A stretch of 44,519 nucleotides of DNA from Rhodospirillales bacterium. GTDB lineage: Bacteria > Pseudomonadota > Alphaproteobacteria > UBA828. Location of the stretch: NCBI GenBank assembly GCA_028818565.1, contig JAPPNV010000022.1:1-44519 (forward strand), given 5' to 3'. Under the pieces are notes generated by a model. It saw only the letters and a program-made list of their open reading frames with translations, was not told the DNA's origin and ran no database searches. Position 1 is the stretch's first letter; each line of letters begins with the position of its first letter. Shown one piece after another: positions 1 through 7,363 of this stretch. Position numbers and translations under genes: made by a program.

Positions 1-48
1 CACGCCAAGCCGTCTAGATGAGCGAATACGCGCGCTTTTGCGTGATCG

Positions 49-105
49 TCAACAGCCAGCCACAAGAATTAAGGGAATCCTGGTTTTCCATGTCGCGGTA
101 TTCAT
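49..105 (-). pseudogene. Truncated 5' end of a paralogue of the Cache-autotransporter gene
   Basis: The minus strand reads ATG at 105 and encodes MNTATWKTRIPLILVAGC before a TGA at 49-51. The first nine residues, MNTATWKTR, are identical to the start of the intact autotransporter gene at 3081, and the DNA upstream is also related. After residue 9 the sequences diverge and the frame closes, so no signal peptide or passenger follows within the window. I read it as the decayed start of a tandem duplicate. The remainder of the copy, if any, would lie left of the window, so a short real leader peptide cannot be excluded. Confidence 0.55.
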
Positions 106-328
106 CGTGAGGTCCTCGTGCTGGGAAAGGACGGGCGATTTATGGTCGAGAGTGGCCCCTGAACTTGTTGAATAGTGCAGCATGTCCTTGCCGAAATCGA
201 GTTGCAAATGACACGGACTCGGCAAGAGAAGCCCTGCGCCCCTCCTGCGGGTACGCCCGGGAGCTTCTGATGAAGTTCCAGATGTCGCCCCGCCACCCGA
301 TGGCGGACCTCAACGGGGTGTATCGGAA
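81..328. repeat. Leader repeat, copy A (partner of 3057-3401)
   Basis: Three blocks match the region upstream of the intact autotransporter gene in the same order: the start-codon block (81-105), a hairpin block (about 185-228), and a block near 261-328 that matches 3334-3401 at roughly 84 percent by eye. Copy B has about 130 extra bases between the second and third blocks. The third block keeps an open frame on both strands in both copies, so its nature (remnant coding or regulatory) is unclear. Confidence 0.65.
188..225 (-). promoter_or_regulatory. Leader hairpin, copy A
   Basis: TTGCCGA at 188-194 pairs with TCGGCAA at 219-225 around a loop of about 24 bases. The same hairpin with a slightly longer stem lies upstream of the intact gene at 3163-3200. 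The arms are kept while the loop differs, which suggests a structure in the 5' untranslated region or an operator. Confidence 0.4.
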
Positions 329-347
329 GTTTTAGAGCGAAAAGGAC

Positions 348-384
348 CCCAGAGCGTCTCCGTGTGAAACGGAAACGCTCTGGG
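348..384 (-). terminator. Rho-independent terminator of the autotransporter gene
   Basis: CCCAGAGCGT (348-357) pairs with ACGCTCTGGG (375-384), and the inner TCCGT (359-363) with ACGGA (369-373), leaving a five-base loop. Read on the minus strand, the stem is followed within a few bases by a short run of T (complement of 340-343). It lies about 75 bases past the stop codon of the minus-strand autotransporter gene and before the leader of the truncated copy, so it would insulate the two. Confidence 0.7.
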
Positions 385-397
385 TCGAGCCTGTCGC

Positions 398-454
398 CAG
401 GGTCGTGACCCGCGCCCTGTGTGACGCGGGTTACGCCCTTGGGTCGCGACCCTG
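398..454. repeat. Nested inverted repeat just past the autotransporter stop codon
   Basis: CAGGGTCGTGACCC (398-411) is the inverted copy of GGGTCGCGACCCTG (441-454) with one mismatch. Inside it CCCGCG (409-414) pairs with CGCGGG (425-430). It lies a few bases past the stop codon at 460-462. It could be an upstream part of the 3' end structure or a REP-like palindromic element. A related CAGGGTCGCG palindrome occurs at 4045-4065. Confidence 0.45.
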
Positions 455-459
455 CGGCG

Positions 460-3081
460 TTACCAGCGCAACGCGCCGCGCAGCATCAGGCCACGCCCGG
501 GTCCGTCATCGATGGCGGCCTCGTACAGGCTGCCTTCAACGCTCACGCTCGCGGCCGGCGCAAGCTGCCAGCGCGCGCCCATGCGCCACCACTGCGCACC
601 TTCGCCCGCAAGCCCGAGCCCCGCATAGGGCGTCACCACGCCCATGCCGGGCGCCACGCCGAGACCGTAGCCGATCTCCGTATTCAGGCGCGCCTGGTTG
701 TCCGGTGACACGCCAGCAGTGACGCCATTCTCCCACAACCGGTTTACACCGCTGCCCGTCTGGCCCCACGCCGGCTGCACGACGAGCGCGAGACCCTGGC
801 CCGATGAGCCCGGTGCGATCCGCACCAGGCCGCTCACGCCCGTCTCCTCGTAGTCGCCGCTGTGGCTGAGCAGGGTCCGGACCCGGCCCTCGACGGTCAG
901 CCCCGACGCCGCGTCGGCATAGCGCAAAGCGCCCCCGGCCTCGATCCCGGTGCCGGTCTCGCCGTCCCCGCCGTCGTTGCGCAGGCCGAGCTCGAGCGAG
1001 GGCGTGAACGTCGCGCCCGCGTCGAGCTTCTGGACGTGCTCCCCTTCGAGCATCAGCCGCTGCCGGCTGGCACTCAGCGACATGCTCTCGAGGGTTCCGG
1101 AGCCGTCGATGTCGGCCGACGTGAAGGCCACCTCGCCCTTGAGGTTCAGGTTCGTGGTGCCGCCCGCGATCATCTCGTCGCTGGACATCAGCGGCCCGCT
1201 CACGCCTGCGGCGATCATCCGCTGCGTCAGGTCGCTCGACTGCGCGTCCGCCGCCTGGTCGTCGAGCTCAACCTCGCCCGAGCCGAAGCCGGCCACGGCC
1301 CACAGGTTCATGCCACCCGCCATCTGCCAGCCCACGTAGGGGTTGACGCTGGTCAGAGAGGTCGTGAGCTCGCCTGACGCGCTGGAGGCCATGTAGTCCA
1401 CGGTCCCGCGCGCCTGCGACACCGCCAGGCCCGCCAGCATGTCCGCGCCCAGCCGGGTGTCGATCCCGAGGTTGGCGCTGGTCACGCTGCCGTCATAGTC
1501 CACGGACTGCGGGTTGCCGCCGGAGATGCTGCGGTAGTCGCCGCTGCCCCAGAACGTGAGGTCTCCGAAGAGGCCGCTGCCCCCGTTGTCTGCAGCGTTG
1601 AGCGTCATGGTGAAGGAGGAATTCGCGAGCAGCCGGCTGAAGTCCAGCGTGCCGTCGCCCAGCGCGTGCCCGTTTGCCAGCAGGGCATCGGAGAGGGTGG
1701 AGGCGCCGCCGAAGCTGAACGCTGCGTCCGGCGCGATGTCGGAGGTTGCCCGCTCGATGCGGCTCGAGACGGCATCGACCGTGCTCGCGGTCATGGCCCG
1801 CATCACCTGAGGCAGCACAGCCTCGATGACCGCGTTTCCGCCTTCGGCGACCTCCTGGGACGCACTCCCGTAAAAGCCCGAGCCGACGATGATGTCGACC
1901 GGGATTGTGCGCCCGTCCGGCGTTTGGATTTGGCCCTTGAATTCGCGGGCATAGCCCACCTTGGGAATGTCGGCGCTATCGGTGTGGTCCGCGGGATCGT
2001 CGAAGTAGTAATCCACGAAGCCGCCGTCCACACTGCCTCTCGCCGCTGCGATAACCTGCGGCAGAATGTACTGTCCAGTACGGACGTCTTTGACGGTCGG
2101 TACAAGAGGCCGATTCTCGAATCTGTCCGGGAACGCTCCGTGAAACAGGATTGTTCCCTGAGGAGGATCGGCGTCAGGATCCGTAAGATTCAGGACGTAG
2201 AGGTACACGGAACCATGCCGCCAAGGCCCGGTCGGATCGCGCAAGGCGATCTTCAATTTCGAGGCAGCGGTTAGATCGCCGGCCCTCTGGACTTCAAGGA
2301 AGTAATTTCCCGCTTCCGTGACGAAGGCCTTCAGAGTTTCTCGGTCCATCACGTCCTCGGCCCTTGTGGCCGGGGTAACGTGTTCGATTGTCTCCGAAGC
2401 CAAGTGAGACTCGTCAAGATCGAACCCCGCGAGCAGCACGATCGGAGACCTGAGTTCGCGCGAGACATAGACGGCGGCATAGCCGGAAGCACCGGGTATG
2501 CCCGGACTCAAGCCTGGTATAGGAGCTGTCGCATCGAACGAAGCATCCGGTTCTTGCGACAATGTGGCAACGACGGCTTGGTAAGCGGAGCCGGCGACAG
2601 CAGGATCGGGAGACGCCAAGTTAAACAAGTCGGCTTGGGAGACACCCAGCGCAGAAAGAATCTGCCCATAAATCACGGGGTTGAGCAGCCCGCCCGACAG
2701 CGACATGTCCTTCGCGTGAATGAAGACTCGGCCGTCGAGCGTCAAGGTCACGATGTAGGTGTCACCGGAACGCCAAATCCCATTATCCTGCCTAATCGCG
2801 CATCCGATATAGAGCCCCTCTTCCACGGTGGTGGCCTGTTGGGCATGCTCAACGGACCGCTCTCTCACGGCCAACGCGAAGTCCATCAAGCTGGCGCCGC
2901 GGTCTGTTACATCTTCCGCCGTCACACGTGGATTCTCAGGAGGGGTCAAACCGGGAGAGAGTGGGCATTCGCTCTCCGTCTGCGCCGAGGCGGGGACCGC
3001 ATTGGCAAAGACGACGGCCAGCCCAAGAAGGCCGACCGCTAGAAACGAATAAAATCTGGTTTTCCATGTCGCGGTGTTCAT
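460..3081 (-). CDS. Autotransporter with two Cache-like sensor domains in the passenger
   Basis: The 873-residue protein starts with a signal peptide (hydrophobic core about 10-28, cleavage near ASA-Q at 31-34). Residues about 55-225 resemble a Cache fold, with a strand-turn-strand DTYIVTLTLDGRVFIHA. Residues about 240-405 look like a second, clearer Cache_2-type domain: DGGFVDYYF, PKVGY and the closing VGSGFYG follow that family's usual order. A helical stretch (410-450) leads into a barrel from about 490 with WGSGDYRS and alternating amphipathic strands. The last residues, LRGALRW, end in an aromatic as outer-membrane barrels do. The expected fate is export to the periplasm, barrel insertion and display of the Cache pair outside the cell. 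The ligand is unknown. The gene is monocistronic, with its own leader hairpin and terminator. The passenger half has visibly lower GC than the barrel half. Barrel call is confident; Cache calls rest on motif recognition. Confidence 0.82.
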   Translation of the reverse strand: MNTATWKTRFYSFLAVGLLGLAVVFANAVPASAQTESECPLSPGLTPPENPRVTAEDVTDRGASLMDFALAVRERSVEHAQQATTVEEGLYIGCAIRQDNGIWRSGDTYIVTLTLDGRVFIHAKDMSLSGGLLNPVIYGQILSALGVSQADLFNLASPDPAVAGSAYQAVVATLSQEPDASFDATAPIPGLSPGIPGASGYAAVYVSRELRSPIVLLAGFDLDESHLASETIEHVTPATRAEDVMDRETLKAFVTEAGNYFLEVQRAGDLTAASKLKIALRDPTGPWRHGSVYLYVLNLTDPDADPPQGTILFHGAFPDRFENRPLVPTVKDVRTGQYILPQVIAAARGSVDGGFVDYYFDDPADHTDSADIPKVGYAREFKGQIQTPDGRTIPVDIIVGSGFYGSASQEVAEGGNAVIEAVLPQVMRAMTASTVDAVSSRIERATSDIAPDAAFSFGGASTLSDALLANGHALGDGTLDFSRLLANSSFTMTLNAADNGGSGLFGDLTFWGSGDYRSISGGNPQSVDYDGSVTSANLGIDTRLGADMLAGLAVSQARGTVDYMASSASGELTTSLTSVNPYVGWQMAGGMNLWAVAGFGSGEVELDDQAADAQSSDLTQRMIAAGVSGPLMSSDEMIAGGTTNLNLKGEVAFTSADIDGSGTLESMSLSASRQRLMLEGEHVQKLDAGATFTPSLELGLRNDGGDGETGTGIEAGGALRYADAASGLTVEGRVRTLLSHSGDYEETGVSGLVRIAPGSSGQGLALVVQPAWGQTGSGVNRLWENGVTAGVSPDNQARLNTEIGYGLGVAPGMGVVTPYAGLGLAGEGAQWWRMGARWQLAPAASVSVEGSLYEAAIDDGPGRGLMLRGALRW

Positions 3082-3162
3082 TTCGAGGGGCTCCTGCTGG
3101 GGTAGGCGGGAAAGCTAAAGCAGAAAGCGACTCAATGAGCAGCCGAGTCGTACGGCGTGTCT

Positions 3163-3200
3163 TTGCCGAAATCAAGTTGTAAAGAGCACGGATTCGGCAA
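3163..3200 (-). promoter_or_regulatory. Leader hairpin, copy B
   Basis: TTGCCGAA (3163-3170) pairs exactly with TTCGGCAA (3193-3200) around a 22-base loop. It sits 80-120 bases upstream of the autotransporter start codon and is shared with the truncated paralogue (188-225). A role as mRNA leader structure or operator is inferred from conservation between the two copies. Confidence 0.45.
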
Positions 3201-3242
3201 GAGAGACACAATGTGCATCGAAAATGATATAGAGCGTTACTG

Positions 3243-3268
3243 ATGTTGCATATGCATATCGATAACAT
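3243..3268. promoter_or_regulatory. AT-rich stacked palindromes, candidate operator
   Basis: ATGTT (3243-3247) and AACAT (3264-3268) flank the perfect palindrome ATATGCATAT (3250-3259), which overlaps TGCATATGCA (3247-3256) and abuts ATCGAT (3258-3263). The patch is strikingly AT-rich for this genome, lies about 165 bases upstream of the autotransporter start, and is absent from copy A. It is a plausible regulator binding site; no regulator is identifiable. Confidence 0.35.
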
Positions 3269-3411
3269 GTGTTCTTTGGACAAGCCGGTGAGAGTTTCGG
3301 ACTCTCTCATGATCCTTCTAAGGGTTGGCTCGCGAGCTTCTGGTGAAGTTCCAGATGCCGCACCGCCGTCCCACGGTTGACCTCAACGGGGCGGATCGGA
3401 AAACCTGGTCG

Positions 3412-3990
3412 CTAACGCCGCCCGTCCGGGTCGGGGTCGGCGGATGCCTCCAGCCAGCGGGGCGTGAAGGCAAGGATCGAGACATCGGGCGGCAACTGCG
3501 GGTTGAACAGCGCGTTGTGCCACCAGGTCTCGTCCCGGCGTGGATCGTGGGTCCCGAGCAAGGCCACGGTGCAAGTGAGCTCGTAGCGCTGGCTGTCCTG
3601 GGCGAAGGCCAGGACGCAGCGCCCCTCCCGCTCCAGGTCGGCGGCAAGCGCCGAGCCGGCCGCGAAGGTCGCCGTCAGCACGTCGTTGAAGTCGCGCGCG
3701 TGCTGGTAGTAACGCTCCGCCAGCAGGGCGAGCGCCGCCTCGCGCCGGTCCCGCGGGTCGTGGGTGCGCCGCGCCAGGTGTCGGAACTCGGGCGCGAAGG
3801 ACTCGGCCTCCCGCCGCACGAGCAGCGTGGTCATCGCCGGCGCAAGCTCTTCACCCGACGCACTCAGCACCTGCGGCCGCATCCCCGGCGACGGCTGGCC
3901 GGAGCGGCGGCGCATGGCGTCCGCGCGTATGCGGCACTGCCAGCCGACGAAGTGGCCGCGCAGGCGCTCGGCCCGTGGCGCGGGTGTCAC
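3412..3990 (-). CDS. Conserved hypothetical protein, alphaproteobacterial family
   Basis: A 192-residue protein with a GTG start preceded by GAAGAG at a suitable distance. The N-terminal part holds FVGWQCRIR (14-22) followed by AMRR and PSPGMRP, a pattern I recognise from uncharacterised alphaproteobacterial proteins but cannot tie to a function. The middle is rich in Arg and Ala helices (LARRTHDPRDRREAALALL). The C-terminal half contains RYELTCTVALLG and WWHNALFNPQLPPDVSILAF, typical of a folded alpha/beta protein. No signal peptide or membrane segment is visible, so it is probably cytosolic. It is divergent from the amidase gene. Codon use matches the genome core. Confidence 0.7.
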   Translation of the reverse strand: MTPAPRAERLRGHFVGWQCRIRADAMRRRSGQPSPGMRPQVLSASGEELAPAMTTLLVRREAESFAPEFRHLARRTHDPRDRREAALALLAERYYQHARDFNDVLTATFAAGSALAADLEREGRCVLAFAQDSQRYELTCTVALLGTHDPRRDETWWHNALFNPQLPPDVSILAFTPRWLEASADPDPDGRR

Positions 3991-4037
3991 GGCTCTTCAG
4001 CCTCGGTGTGCAAGGTTCGTCTGCATGGTGCGCCCGC

Positions 4038-4069
4038 GATGGTAGCCGCGACCCAGGGTCGCGGCCATC
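4038..4069. promoter_or_regulatory. Strong inverted repeat in the divergent intergenic region
   Basis: GCCGCGACC (4045-4053) pairs perfectly with GGTCGCGGC (4057-4065) around a three-base loop, and GATG (4038-4041) with CATC (4066-4069) extends it. It lies between the divergent hypothetical gene (start 3990) and the amidase gene (start 4170). With no T tract on either side it is more likely an operator or REP-like palindrome than a terminator. Confidence 0.4.
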
Positions 4070-4169
4070 GGGATCAGTAGACGCATGCGGTCCATGACGC
4101 CAGCCGTGACCGCCGCGAGACATCCGGGCTAGGATCGCAGGCCGCTCCCACCAACCGAATGAGGCCCCC

Positions 4170-5735
4170 ATGTCGCGTGGTCCGGAACTTCCCTCCGTCA
4201 ATCAACTCGCCGCCATCGCTCAGGACTTCATGCTCGACATGACGCTTGAGGACGTGACGAACCAGCGCGAAGCCATGCGGGGCGCCATCGCGAGCCTGCG
4301 TCACATCGATGACATGCCGCAGGAACGCCCTGCCGTCGCCTATCCGCGCACGCCCGGCTACCGGCCGCACCCGGACGAGAACCCCTACAACGCCTGGTAT
4401 TGGCGGACCGAGGTCAAGGGCGCGGACTCAGGGCCGCTCGCGGGCGAGGAGATCGGCGTCAAGGACGTGGTCTCGCTGGCCGGCGTGCCGATGATGAACG
4501 GCTCGCGCGCCCTCGAAGGCTACGTGCCCACCATCGACGCCACCATCGTGACCCGCATGCTCGACGCGGGCGCCACCATTGTCGGCAAGACCGCGTGCGC
4601 CGACTTCTCGTTCTCTGGCGGCGGCCACACCAGCGGCTACGGCCCGGTGCGCAACCCGCGCAAGCCCACCCATTCGCCCGGCGGCTCGTCCAAGGGGAGC
4701 GCGGCAGCGGTGGCCGCAGGCGACGTGGCGATGGCGATGGGCGGCGACCAGGGCGGCTCGATCCGCATCCCCGCCTCCTGGTGCGGCGTGGTCGGCCTCA
4801 AGGCGACCTACGGCCTCATCCCCTATACCGGGTGCCTCGCGATCGAGATGACCCTCGATCACATCGGCCCGATGACGAACACGGTCGAGAACTGCGCCCG
4901 CATGCTCTCGGTCCTCGCCGGCCCCGACCCGCTCGATCCGCGCCAGCGGGGGGTGATCCCGGCCGACTACGTGCAGGACTACATGCCGGCGATCGGCGCC
5001 GGCTGCGAAGGCGTGCGGATCGGCGTGCTCACCGAGGGCTTCGGCCAGACCGAGGAGACCTGGCCCGAGTTCGGCCTGCCGGGGAGCGTGCCGGCGGTGG
5101 ACGATTCGGTCGGCGCCACGGTGCGCCGGCTGGAGGAGCGGGGCGCCCAGGTCACCGAGATCTCGGTGCCCGAGCATTATCACGGGCTCCGGCTCTGGTT
5201 CGCGATCGCGGCCGAGGGCGCGACCGAGTTCATGCTGAAGAACGGCGGGGTCGGCACCGGCTGGTTCGGCTACTACGACACGCAGTTTCTCGAGCATGCG
5301 TCGCGTGCCGCGAAGACCCGGCAGAACGACTATCCGCTCACCGTGAAGAACGTGCTCCTGCTGGGCGGGTACCTCAAGCGCTACTACCACGGCACCTACT
5401 ACGCGAAGGCGCAGAACCAGCGCGGGCGGCTGACCGCGGCCTACGACAAGGCGCTCGCCGACGTGGACGTGCTGGTGCTGCCGACCATTCCGCACCTGGC
5501 TGCGCCGATCCCGAGCCTGGATGCCGATTTCGGGGAGTACATGTCGCGCGCGCTCGGCATGATCAACAACACGCCCCAGTTCAACCTGACCGGCCATCCC
5601 GCGATCAGCGTGCCCTGCGGCGTGAGCGACGGCCTGCCCATCGGTTTCCAGATCGTCGGCCGGCACTTCGAAGACCTCACGGTGCTCAAGGTCGCTGACG
5701 CCGTGGAGAAGAGCGCGGATTGGCAGAGCGTGTAG
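4170..5735 (+). CDS. Amidase signature family hydrolase
   Basis: The 521-residue protein hydrolyses an amide bond using the Ser-cisSer-Lys triad of the amidase signature family. All three residues are present: Lys98 in GVKDVVSLAG, Ser173 in SPGGSSKGSAAAVAAG, and the nucleophile Ser197 in GGDQGGSIRIPASW, 24 residues after the cis-Ser as in well-studied members. The C-terminal part holds the usual NLTGHPAISVPCG segment. There is no signal peptide, so it is cytosolic. The N-terminal 70 residues form a helical extension. GAGG-type spacing before ATG 4170 supports the start. It is 46 bases upstream of a gamma-glutamyltransferase-like gene, and the neighbourhood points to catabolic amide use rather than GatA. 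The specific substrate cannot be told from sequence. Confidence 0.9.
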   Translation: MSRGPELPSVNQLAAIAQDFMLDMTLEDVTNQREAMRGAIASLRHIDDMPQERPAVAYPRTPGYRPHPDENPYNAWYWRTEVKGADSGPLAGEEIGVKDVVSLAGVPMMNGSRALEGYVPTIDATIVTRMLDAGATIVGKTACADFSFSGGGHTSGYGPVRNPRKPTHSPGGSSKGSAAAVAAGDVAMAMGGDQGGSIRIPASWCGVVGLKATYGLIPYTGCLAIEMTLDHIGPMTNTVENCARMLSVLAGPDPLDPRQRGVIPADYVQDYMPAIGAGCEGVRIGVLTEGFGQTEETWPEFGLPGSVPAVDDSVGATVRRLEERGAQVTEISVPEHYHGLRLWFAIAAEGATEFMLKNGGVGTGWFGYYDTQFLEHASRAAKTRQNDYPLTVKNVLLLGGYLKRYYHGTYYAKAQNQRGRLTAAYDKALADVDVLVLPTIPHLAAPIPSLDADFGEYMSRALGMINNTPQFNLTGHPAISVPCGVSDGLPIGFQIVGRHFEDLTVLKVADAVEKSADWQSV

Positions 5736-5781
5736 CGCACCCGGCGCCCGGCCCACGTTCAGGCGGCCGCGAGGTGCGGCC

Positions 5782-7344
5782 GTGACGGAGAGGCCGGAAC
5801 GCTGGCTCGTGCGCAAGCCGGCGGTGACGAGCGGCGGCGGGCTGGTCGCGACCCAGCACCAGGCCGCGTCCGAGGTCGGCGCGCGGGTGCTGGCCGACGG
5901 CGGCAATGCGGTGGACGCTGCCATCGCCGCAAGCCTAGCGCTGGCGGCGGTCGAGCCCTGGATGAGCGGGCTCGGCGGCGGCGGGTACATGCTCGTCCGC
6001 CCCGCAGGCGAGGCCCGGACGCACGCCGTCCGCTTCGGGATGGTGGCGCCGGGCGCGTTGGACCCGGCGGATTATCCGCTCACGGGTGAGGCCGGCGCGG
6101 ATCTGTTCGGCTGGCCGGCCGTGCTGGAGGATCGCAACCTGCGCGGCCCGCTCGCGGTTGCGGTGCCCGGGCAGGTCGCGGGCCTTGCGAAAGCCCATGA
6201 GCGTTTCGGCACTTGCAGCTGGGCCGACCTCGTGGCGCCCGCCTGCGCGCTGGCAGAGCGGGGCATGGAGGTGGACTGGCACGCCACCGTCGCGATCGCG
6301 GCGTCGGCGCCGGAGCTTGCAAGCGACACAGAGTGCGCCGCCGCGTATCTCGCGGACGGGTTCCCGCTGGCCACGCCATGGACCGGGGATGCGCCGCGTA
6401 TCCGGTTGGGCCGGCTCGCAGAGACCCTGCGCCGGCTCGCAGAGGCCGGGCCTCGGGACTTCTACACGGGCGAGATCGCGCAGGCCATCAGCGCCGACAT
6501 GGCGGCGCTCGGCGGGCGTCTCTCGGCGGCCGACCTGTCGGCTTGCGAGGCCCAGGTCGAGGAGGCGCCCGAGACCGGCTACCGCGATGCCCGGGTCAGG
6601 ACCGCACCGGGGCTGACCGCAGGGCCGACGCTCGTGGACGTGCTGGACCGTCTTGCCTCCTCGCTCGATCCGGGCGAGGCACCCGACGGCGAAGTCTACG
6701 TGGCTTACGCCGAGGCGCTGCAGGCGGCCTATGCTGAGCGGCTTAGGGGCATGGGCGCGGGCACCGAAGCCGACCGCGCGTCCTGCACCAGCCATCTCGG
6801 CGCGGCCGACCGGGACGGCACTGTCGTGGCGCTGACCCAGACCCTTCTCTCGCCCTTCGGCGCCAAGGTGATGTTGCCGCAAACCGGAATCCTGATGAAC
6901 AACGGGATCATGTGGTTCGACCCCCGGCCGGGAGGTCCCAATTCGATCGCGCCTGGCAAGCACCCGCTCTCCAACACGTGCCCGACGATCGTCGAGATGG
7001 CGGACGGCCGGCGTGCGGCGCTCGGCGCTTCCGGCGGTCGCCGCATCCTGCCCGCCGTCGCGCAGCTGCTCTCCTTCCTCGTGGACTTCGACATGAGCCT
7101 GGACGACGCCGCGCACTGCCCGCGCATCAATGTGGACGGCGCCGACCTCATCGAGGCGGATGCCAGACTGCCGGCGGAGACGCTGGCCTCGCTGGAAGGC
7201 CGGTTCCCGCTCGCGGTACGCCCGCACGGCGTGCATCCATCCGCCTACGCCTGCCCCAACGCGGTCGTCTGGGAGCCTGCAAGCGGCACATCGACCGGCG
7301 CTGCCCACGTGATGTCCCCCAACGCCAGCGTCGGTGCACCGTGA
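5782..7344 (+). CDS. Gamma-glutamyltransferase family protein, cytosolic form
   Basis: This 520-residue Ntn-hydrolase family protein would be autocleaved before a catalytic Thr and then hydrolyse or transfer gamma-glutamyl groups. The N-terminal half carries the family opening GGGLVATQHQAAS and the SGLGGGGYML loop. The likely nucleophile is Thr336 in SCTSHLGAADRDG, corresponding to TTHxSVxD in classical enzymes; the second Thr is Ser here. LMNNGIMWFDP and LGASGGRR match the small subunit. Unlike typical periplasmic enzymes it has no signal peptide, so it should act in the cytosol. Start is GTG with GAGG eight bases upstream. It shares a strand and tight spacing with the amidase and the following racemase-superfamily gene. 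Family assignment is firm; the exact substrate (gamma-glutamyl amide, cephalosporin-like or other) is not. Confidence 0.85.
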   Translation: MTERPERWLVRKPAVTSGGGLVATQHQAASEVGARVLADGGNAVDAAIAASLALAAVEPWMSGLGGGGYMLVRPAGEARTHAVRFGMVAPGALDPADYPLTGEAGADLFGWPAVLEDRNLRGPLAVAVPGQVAGLAKAHERFGTCSWADLVAPACALAERGMEVDWHATVAIAASAPELASDTECAAAYLADGFPLATPWTGDAPRIRLGRLAETLRRLAEAGPRDFYTGEIAQAISADMAALGGRLSAADLSACEAQVEEAPETGYRDARVRTAPGLTAGPTLVDVLDRLASSLDPGEAPDGEVYVAYAEALQAAYAERLRGMGAGTEADRASCTSHLGAADRDGTVVALTQTLLSPFGAKVMLPQTGILMNNGIMWFDPRPGGPNSIAPGKHPLSNTCPTIVEMADGRRAALGASGGRRILPAVAQLLSFLVDFDMSLDDAAHCPRINVDGADLIEADARLPAETLASLEGRFPLAVRPHGVHPSAYACPNAVVWEPASGTSTGAAHVMSPNASVGAP

Positions 7345-7363
7345 CGCCGGAACGGAGAAATCC

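Larger units (their letters stand above)
3057..3401. repeat. Leader repeat, copy B; non-coding stretch upstream of the autotransporter gene
   Basis: This is the partner of 81-328. It spans the start codon region, a hairpin (3163-3200), an AT-rich part unique to this copy with stacked palindromes (3243-3268), and the block 3334-3401 that matches 261-328. I see no convincing gene in 3082-3411. The small open frames here lack family resemblance and a ribosome binding site. It most likely carries the promoter and leader of the autotransporter gene. Confidence 0.6.

Noticed and set aside
3325-4080. A 251-codon plus-strand frame starting MARELLVKFQ, whose start resembles 261-328
   Set aside because: Most of it is antisense to the conserved hypothetical gene at 3412-3990. 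Only the first 25 codons are repeated, and copy A stops at once, so it is treated as a repeat, not a gene.
4428-5990. A 520-codon minus-strand open frame opposite the amidase gene
   Set aside because: Antisense shadow with low-complexity Arg/Gly/His composition.
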